From an uncultured Pseudohongiella sp. (GTDB taxonomy: Bacteria; Pseudomonadota; Gammaproteobacteria; Pseudomonadales; Pseudohongiellaceae), in NCBI GenBank assembly GCA_951812965.1, contig OX638341.1, positions 2,152,438 to 2,216,437 on the forward strand: a stretch of DNA of 64,000 nt, read 5' to 3'. Both the position numbers and the translations under genes were made by a program. Within the stretch, counting starts at the first letter, position 1. The number at the start of each line of letters is the position of its first letter. Shown one piece after another: positions 58,941-64,000 of the stretch. Under the pieces are notes generated by a model. It saw only the letters and a program-made list of their open reading frames with translations. It searched no databases and had not been told where the DNA came from.

Positions 58941-61900
58941 TTACATGCGGTACGTTCCTCCGAGGAAGATCACGCGCCCGCGCGGTGTGGCCGGAAAGGC
59001 GTTTTCCGAGATGAACGGGTTCGTTTGGGTAACGTTGTTGATGCCTCCGTACACGGTCAACTGGTCGTTGACCACGTAGCGGGCATTGAGATCGTGAATC
59101 CAGGTCTCGTCAAGCAGCACCGAAGGGCCGAACAAGGTCTCGTAGGTTTCGACTTCCACTCTCGCTGTACCCAGCAACATCTCCCCGAGATATTGAGACT
59201 GCCAGCCGACGCTGAGATCGCCCCAGGTCCAGCCAAGGTAGATGTTGCCCGTGTTTTTGGGACGACTTATTTCGCCCAGCTCCGGATTGACTTCTGTCAG
59301 GTCGAGCGGATTGGTGTAGAAGTCCAGCTTCCCCATCTCGGTGGCGGTTACCGATGCCCTGAAACCATGCTCGCCGATATCAAAGCTGTAGGAAGCGGAG
59401 AGGTCAATACCGTCAGCTTCTATTTGCGCGAAGTTGATATCGGTGGTGCGGAAGAAATTAAAGCCGCCCGCCTGCGCCGAATTCACGTCCGTGTTCCTGC
59501 CGATCAAGCCGCAGAAAGCCTGGTTTAGCGAGGCGCCCTGATAGCAGCCGTTGACGATATCCTGCACGGTTACCGCGGAGATTCCATCGTCGATCAAAAT
59601 GTCCCAATAGTCCACGGTCAGGCTGAAGCCAGGAAAAAACGACGGCGCGAAGACGAAACCGTAGGTGAGCGTATCGGCGGTTTCCTCCATCAGATCGCGG
59701 TTCCCGCTCGACACGCCGGAAAATCGGGCCGACAGCGGATCGGTCCAGACGTAGTTTCCGTCGGCGTCGAACGGATCGAGACCGAAGCTCTGGAAAGCCG
59801 TCACGCAGTTGGCCTGCGTGTTCGCGCCCTTCGTCGGGTCGGCTTCAGCCAGCGCGGTGATGTTCACGATATCGCAAGGGTCGGCGGGCCGCGCCGTGGC
59901 GCCGACTTCAGGGCCAAACAATTCGGTGATGTTCGGCGCCCGCACCGCTTGGGAAAGGCTGCCGCGCACAGCGATATCCTCGATCGGCGCCCACACCAGA
60001 TTGAGTTTCCAGGATTCGGCATTGCCGACGGTCGAATAGTTCGACATGCGGCCCGCCACGTCCAGCGTCAGCTCCCGGAAGCCCGGCGTATTCGCCAGGA
60101 TCGGCAACGACAACTCCAGGAAAACGTCGCTGGCGTCGTATTCGCCATATTCATTCCTGACGATAACCGACGGATCGAACCCCAGCGAGCCGTTGTCTGA
60201 GACATCGCTGATCAGGGTGCCCGCGGGATAGGGTGAACCGGAAGGAATGACGCCACGCTGCCATGGATCAAATCTGGCGTCGGACGATTCTTCACGGTAT
60301 TCGACGCCCGCGGCGAAGCCGACCGGGCCGCCAGGCAACTCAAACCAGTCCGAGCTGTCACCGACAACAGAGCCGGAGAATACCAGTTGATCAAGCGTGA
60401 TTTCCGACAGGGCGGTGGAAGTTACCCAGTCCATCGCCTGCTGGCTTGCTCCCGGCTTGCCACCCCAGAGATTCAATGGTACACAGCTTCCGCTGCCTGG
60501 CGTGTAGGAGAAGTAACCATCGTCCCAGCTTGGAATGCCGAATGGGGTATTGAGCGAGGGCGCCATGGGGTCCACGTCGGCGCGGCAGGCGGCTTGGCCT
60601 GTGGCCGGGTCGGTCACCGCGTCGATGGCCGCGAAGAAGCGGTCAATGATGATCTGGCCGGTCGTGGTCGTCTCCGAGTCGTAGCGGCCATAGTTGGCGC
60701 TGAGTTCGTAAGTCCAGCCGTTGTCGAACTCTCCTTCAAGACCGGCGACGAAGCGGACGGTATCCCGGGCAGTTCTACTCATGGAATCGAAATGCAGCGG
60801 GTCGACGGTCAGACCCACTCCGCCGGTCTGCTCCGCCACGGGGCGGAGGAACTCGGGCAGGAAGGGATTGTCCGGAGCTCCCCACAGCAGATCCCAGAAA
60901 GACGATGGACGACTGTGCGACGAAGCTTCCTGGGCCACGTATTTCAACTCGGCGAAAACCGTGTCGGAATCGGTCAGATCGTAGTGTGTGAACAGATTCA
61001 ACGAGATCTTCTCGTCCGGTGAGACGATATCTTCCTCCGACGGCGTGTAAACGTTGAAGGAATCGCCGCCGAAGCCGTTGAAACTGCTGGCGATTATGTC
61101 GTCGCGTATCGGCCTGATCGTGCCGTCTTCCTGGATATTCCAACAGCCGCCGACTATGCCAAAGCCGGCGCGGGAGAAAGATGAGTTGTAACCGGTGAAC
61201 GAATCGAGGCAGTCGGGCGTGCCGTTGCGGTCGAGATCGATCGGAATGTCTGGATCGAAACCCGAAAAATTGAATGCGTTTCCGGGAATGATGTAGCCGT
61301 AACCCGAAGTGATCGTGAAGTTCGACCCCACCCTGGCCCCTCTCGCCGGCGCATTGGCCGCGCGGTTGATCAGCGCGGTCTCGGCGGCGGTCAGGGTCGG
61401 CGCTACGCCGAACTCGTCGGTGTAGTCCGAGATGAAGTCGTCGGCGCTCCTGGGAATCTGCAGTCCGTAATGGTACAGCCCGGTGGTGGCGTAATCGAAG
61501 TAGGTCGCGAAACTGGGCGTGCCCGGACCGATGTCGCCTTTCTGGAAGCGCAGGTCGGGGTTGGCCCAGTCACCGGCCGAGTCGTTCAGGTATCCGTCAG
61601 CGCGTTCGCCCATCGTCAGGCCGGCGTCCTGGCGCACATCGGCGGAAAAGGTGATATTGCCGCGGCCGTTGTCGAAATTTTCGCCGTAAACCAGAGAGAA
61701 AACGGCTTGCTGCGAGTCTCCGTATTCGGACGAAGCGTAGCGCGCGTCGATTTCCAGGCCTTCGAAGTCATCCCTCAGGACGAAGTTCACCACCCCGGTG
61801 ACCGCATCTGCGCCATAGATGGCCGACGCACCGCCGGTCAGCACTTCCACCCGTTCGACGAGGGCCTGCGGGATCGAGCCGATGTCCACCGACGAGGATC

Positions 61901-62267
61901 CTTGTAGTCCGCCGACATGGCGGCGGCCGTCAATTAGGGTCAGGGTGCGGTTTTGCCCTAATGCGCGCAGGTTAAGCCGCTGACTGCCGGCGTTGGATTG
62001 TTCCGCTGTCAGCGACGACAGCAGCGCTGGTATGTCGTTGACAATATCGGAAAGTGAAAACTCACCGGAAGCGGCAATGTCATCCGCGGTGAGTGACTGC
62101 ACCGGCAAGGCGCCGACCAGATTGGCATCGCGAGCGATGCGCGAACCGGTGACGATCACCTCTTCGATGACGGCTTCCTGGGCGAATGCCTGCTGGCAAA
62201 ACGGAACCATGGCGGCGGCCAGCAGAATTACTCCGGGCCGGCGGACGAACGGTATTCGGGTATTCAT
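58941..62267 (-). CDS. Large TonB-dependent receptor
   Basis: A protein of 1108 aa. Signal peptide ends CQQAFAQ, followed by TonB box EEVIVTGSRI. Plug domain residues about 45-170 (IVNDIPALLSSL, GQNRTLTLIDGRRHVGG, VERVEVLTGGASAIYGADA, VTGVVNFVLRDDFE). The barrel runs to GRVIFLGGTYRM, ending in methionine rather than the usual aromatic residue. Large loops contain paired cysteines. It is probably transcribed with the arginase-like gene. The GntR-ABC unit diverges upstream. Confidence 0.9.
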   Translation of the reverse strand: MNTRIPFVRRPGVILLAAAMVPFCQQAFAQEAVIEEVIVTGSRIARDANLVGALPVQSLTADDIAASGEFSLSDIVNDIPALLSSLTAEQSNAGSQRLNLRALGQNRTLTLIDGRRHVGGLQGSSSVDIGSIPQALVERVEVLTGGASAIYGADAVTGVVNFVLRDDFEGLEIDARYASSEYGDSQQAVFSLVYGENFDNGRGNITFSADVRQDAGLTMGERADGYLNDSAGDWANPDLRFQKGDIGPGTPSFATYFDYATTGLYHYGLQIPRSADDFISDYTDEFGVAPTLTAAETALINRAANAPARGARVGSNFTITSGYGYIIPGNAFNFSGFDPDIPIDLDRNGTPDCLDSFTGYNSSFSRAGFGIVGGCWNIQEDGTIRPIRDDIIASSFNGFGGDSFNVYTPSEEDIVSPDEKISLNLFTHYDLTDSDTVFAELKYVAQEASSHSRPSSFWDLLWGAPDNPFLPEFLRPVAEQTGGVGLTVDPLHFDSMSRTARDTVRFVAGLEGEFDNGWTYELSANYGRYDSETTTTGQIIIDRFFAAIDAVTDPATGQAACRADVDPMAPSLNTPFGIPSWDDGYFSYTPGSGSCVPLNLWGGKPGASQQAMDWVTSTALSEITLDQLVFSGSVVGDSSDWFELPGGPVGFAAGVEYREESSDARFDPWQRGVIPSGSPYPAGTLISDVSDNGSLGFDPSVIVRNEYGEYDASDVFLELSLPILANTPGFRELTLDVAGRMSNYSTVGNAESWKLNLVWAPIEDIAVRGSLSQAVRAPNITELFGPEVGATARPADPCDIVNITALAEADPTKGANTQANCVTAFQSFGLDPFDADGNYVWTDPLSARFSGVSSGNRDLMEETADTLTYGFVFAPSFFPGFSLTVDYWDILIDDGISAVTVQDIVNGCYQGASLNQAFCGLIGRNTDVNSAQAGGFNFFRTTDINFAQIEADGIDLSASYSFDIGEHGFRASVTATEMGKLDFYTNPLDLTEVNPELGEISRPKNTGNIYLGWTWGDLSVGWQSQYLGEMLLGTARVEVETYETLFGPSVLLDETWIHDLNARYVVNDQLTVYGGINNVTQTNPFISENAFPATPRGRVIFLGGTYRM

Positions 62268-62428
62268 TAGCTTCCCCTCTAGCAGCTAAAAGATTATAGG
62301 AGTTCGTATTCTTGTTATTTCGCAGATTATATGCGCTTCCGTTCGGACTGCAAACGAAGTATTGCACTTTCGCAAAATTTTCCGAATGAAAAAATTCCGA
62401 AAAGAGTGTTGGCAAGACACTGATATGG

Positions 62429-62450
62429 TGTTATGGTTATGTATAACACT
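62429..62450. promoter_or_regulatory. Palindromic operator candidate upstream of gntR
   Basis: GTGTTAT at 62429 and ATAACAC at 62444 form a perfect 7-bp inverted repeat with an 8-nt spacer, 25 nt before the GntR start. This is typical of YtrA-type autoregulation. It also lies 162 nt before the divergent TonB receptor start. Confidence 0.55.
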
Positions 62451-62474
62451 AAACCGGAAGCCGGAGTTTGACCC

Positions 62475-62858
62475 TTGCAGGCGAACTGGAACAGCAGGGA
62501 ACCCATCTATCGCCAACTGCGCGACCGTGTCGCCGAGCGTATCATCGACGGCGCCCTGGCCGAAGGAGAGGCGGCGCCGTCGGTGCGCCGGATAGCCAAT
62601 GAGTTGCGCATCAATCCGATCACCGTGTCGCGCGCCTATCAGCTTCTGGTGGATGAGAAGTTGCTCGAAATGCGGCGCGGACTCGGGATGTTCGTGGCCG
62701 CCGGAGCGAGGGAGCGGCTGCGGGAGTTGGAAAGGAAGCGGTTTCTGGAAAGGGAATGGCCGGCGGTCGTCGAACGAATCGACCGCCTGGGACTGAAACT
62801 GGACGATTTGCCCGTAAACGCCGGTAAATCGTCCCGCAATCGAAAAGGTATCGATTGA
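62475..62858 (+). CDS. GntR-family regulator, YtrA type
   Basis: A protein of 127 aa from a TTG start after GGAG. Winged helix: PIYRQLRDRVAERIIDGALA, SVRRIANELRINPITVSRAY, QLLVDEKLLEMRRGLGMFVA. The short C-terminal helical region lacks a ligand domain, as in YtrA regulators, which usually repress an adjacent ABC transporter. The stop overlaps the ABC gene start (ATGA). Confidence 0.88.
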   Translation: MQANWNSREPIYRQLRDRVAERIIDGALAEGEAAPSVRRIANELRINPITVSRAYQLLVDEKLLEMRRGLGMFVAAGARERLRELERKRFLEREWPAVVERIDRLGLKLDDLPVNAGKSSRNRKGID

Positions 62859-63724
62859 TGGAGAACATCATTGCAACCCGTGGGCTGGAAAAGTCCTACG
62901 GCCGTCTGAAAGCGCTCGATGGCGTGGACCTTGCCGTCTCGGCGGGCTCGATCAGCGGTCTGATCGGACCCAATGGCGCAGGCAAGACCACGACGCTCAA
63001 AGCCTTGCTCGGATTGATCGATGTGCGCGGCGAGCTTGAAGTCGCCGGCATGGACCCGCGCGCGGCCCGGCACAGGTTGATGGACGAAGTCTGTTTCATC
63101 GCCGACGTCGGCACTTTGCCGGGCTGGATGACGAGCAGAAAACTGCTGGACTATGTCGAGGCCGTGCATTCCCGCTTCGACCGGGCGCGGGCGGAACGCT
63201 TGCTCGCCGGGACAAGCATACCGGCCGACAAGAAGATTCGGGCGCTGTCGAAAGGCATGATCACCCAATTGCACCTGTCCGTGGTCATGGCCATCGACGC
63301 CAGTCTGCTCGTGCTCGACGAGCCGACCATCGGCCTCGACATCATGTATCGCAAGACTTTCTACGACCGTTTGCTGAATGACTACTACGACGGCCGCCGC
63401 ACCATCGTCATCAGCACGCACCAGGTCGAGGAAATCGAATATCTGCTTACGCACCTGCTGTTTATCGACAAGGGCAAGATCGTGCTCGACATGTCGGTTC
63501 AGGAAATGGCCGAACTATACATCGAAGTGGCGGTCGAGCCGGCGCAACGCGAACGGGCGTTGAGCCTTCGCCCAATGCACCAGCGGGAACTGCTGGAACA
63601 ACTAGTGTGCATATACGGAGGCGTGGCGCGCGACCGGCTGGAAGATTTGGGAGAACTGCGGACGCCGGCGGTAGCCGATCTGTTCGTGGCAAGGCTTACG
63701 GGGGACGAAAATCATGAGAATTGA
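62858..63724 (+). CDS. ABC transporter ATP-binding protein
   Basis: A protein of 288 aa. Walker A LIGPNGAGKTTTLKALLGL. The signature region reads RALSKGMITQLHLSVVMAID; LSKGM replaces LSGGQ, which is common in this subfamily. Walker B LLVLDEPTIGLD is normal, as is STHQVEEIE. It is a YtrB/CcmA-like exporter ATPase, coupled to the regulator before it and the permease after it. ATG at 62858 (a TTG 3 nt upstream is not preferred). Confidence 0.88.
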   Translation: MENIIATRGLEKSYGRLKALDGVDLAVSAGSISGLIGPNGAGKTTTLKALLGLIDVRGELEVAGMDPRAARHRLMDEVCFIADVGTLPGWMTSRKLLDYVEAVHSRFDRARAERLLAGTSIPADKKIRALSKGMITQLHLSVVMAIDASLLVLDEPTIGLDIMYRKTFYDRLLNDYYDGRRTIVISTHQVEEIEYLLTHLLFIDKGKIVLDMSVQEMAELYIEVAVEPAQRERALSLRPMHQRELLEQLVCIYGGVARDRLEDLGELRTPAVADLFVARLTGDENHEN

Positions 63725-64000
63725 GGTTCAGCGCTTCGGCGCCTTGTTGCGGAAAGAGGTTCGCGAGCACGCGAATCTGTTCGTCATTACTCCGTCGGTG
63801 GTCACCTTGCTGCTGATCCTGATCATGATTCTGACGATTATCGCGTTGCCGGAGTCCGCGGAACGCGTGCTGCTTGAACAGTCCGCGGGATTTCTGGCGG
63901 ATCTGCCTTTGCGCTCGGCCGTAGTCGTACCGTTGCTGCTTTCAATGCCATTCGTCCCGATGCTGTTTTTGACCTGGATCATCTACCTGACGGTATGTCT
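63714..64000 (+). CDS. ABC transporter permease, N-terminal part (cut by window end)
   Basis: ATG at 63714 overlaps the ATPase gene by 11 nt. The 95 visible residues (MRIEVQRFGALLRKEVREHA onward) contain a first membrane helix (VVTLLLILIMILTIIALP) and the start of a second (LLLSMPFVPMLFLTWIIYL). The frame is open at the right edge. This is the membrane partner of the preceding ATPase; its cargo is unknown. Confidence 0.8.
   Translation, partial: MRIEVQRFGALLRKEVREHANLFVITPSVVTLLLILIMILTIIALPESAERVLLEQSAGFLADLPLRSAVVVPLLLSMPFVPMLFLTWIIYLTVC

Overview
The window reads as a chromosomal segment of a GC-rich gammaproteobacterium. This rests on an RpoS-type sigma factor, FeoAB with Bfd and bacterioferritin, the long-insert form of PstC/PstA, sodium-pump OadGAB, a PAL/OmpA-type envelope protein and several large TonB-dependent receptors. 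The lineage cannot be fixed further from sequence alone. Gene density is high. There are no rRNA or tRNA genes, no CRISPR array and no prophage.

Layout. 1-3.8 kb: 3' end of a PhoD-like phosphatase, then a leftward glutamine amidotransferase-modABC operon. 4.1-9.9 kb: lytic transglycosylase, heme A synthase, a TonB receptor and a convergent alginate-export-type porin. 10-15.4 kb is the mobile-element zone. It holds a complete ISAs1 element whose transposase carries a DruA/DUF4338 domain, a small membrane-protein operon, and an IS1202/ISNCY-like element inserted in a hairpin-rich repeat. 15.4-22.9 kb: two gamma-glutamyltransferases flanking a TonB receptor, then an SGNH hydrolase. 22.9-31 kb: a nucleotidyltransferase pair, a NIPSNAP protein, oadGAB, a PIN-PhoH ATPase, cysE and an unknown exported protein. 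31-37 kb: a GT39 glycosyltransferase and an iron block (feoB, feoA, bfd, bfr) with Fur-box-like sites. 37-50 kb: phosphate metabolism (ppx, ppk1, pstSCAB, phoU, phoR), interrupted by an IS110 element. 50-64 kb: an S9 peptidase next to a TonB receptor remnant, OmpA, RpoS, a CoA transferase, Amt, an exported arginase-like protein, a TonB receptor and a GntR-ABC operon cut by the window edge.

Two dispersed repeat families shape the intergenic DNA. The first is a REP-like palindrome built on GGGGCGAGGCATGCCTCGCCC, usually found as an inverted pair. The second is a string of short hairpins with 3-nt loops, often starting exactly at the stop codon of a gene. Both serve as insertion sites: the IS110 element sits inside a REP at a CT dinucleotide, and the IS1202-like element sits inside a hairpin repeat.

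The strongest observation is the IS110 element at 40243-41492. Its leader can be folded into a bridge RNA with two guide loops. One loop matches both sides of the REP target and the other matches both ends of the element. A second, truncated IS110 end at 3921-4038 abuts the same REP half-site. The two copies therefore give independent support for REP targeting.
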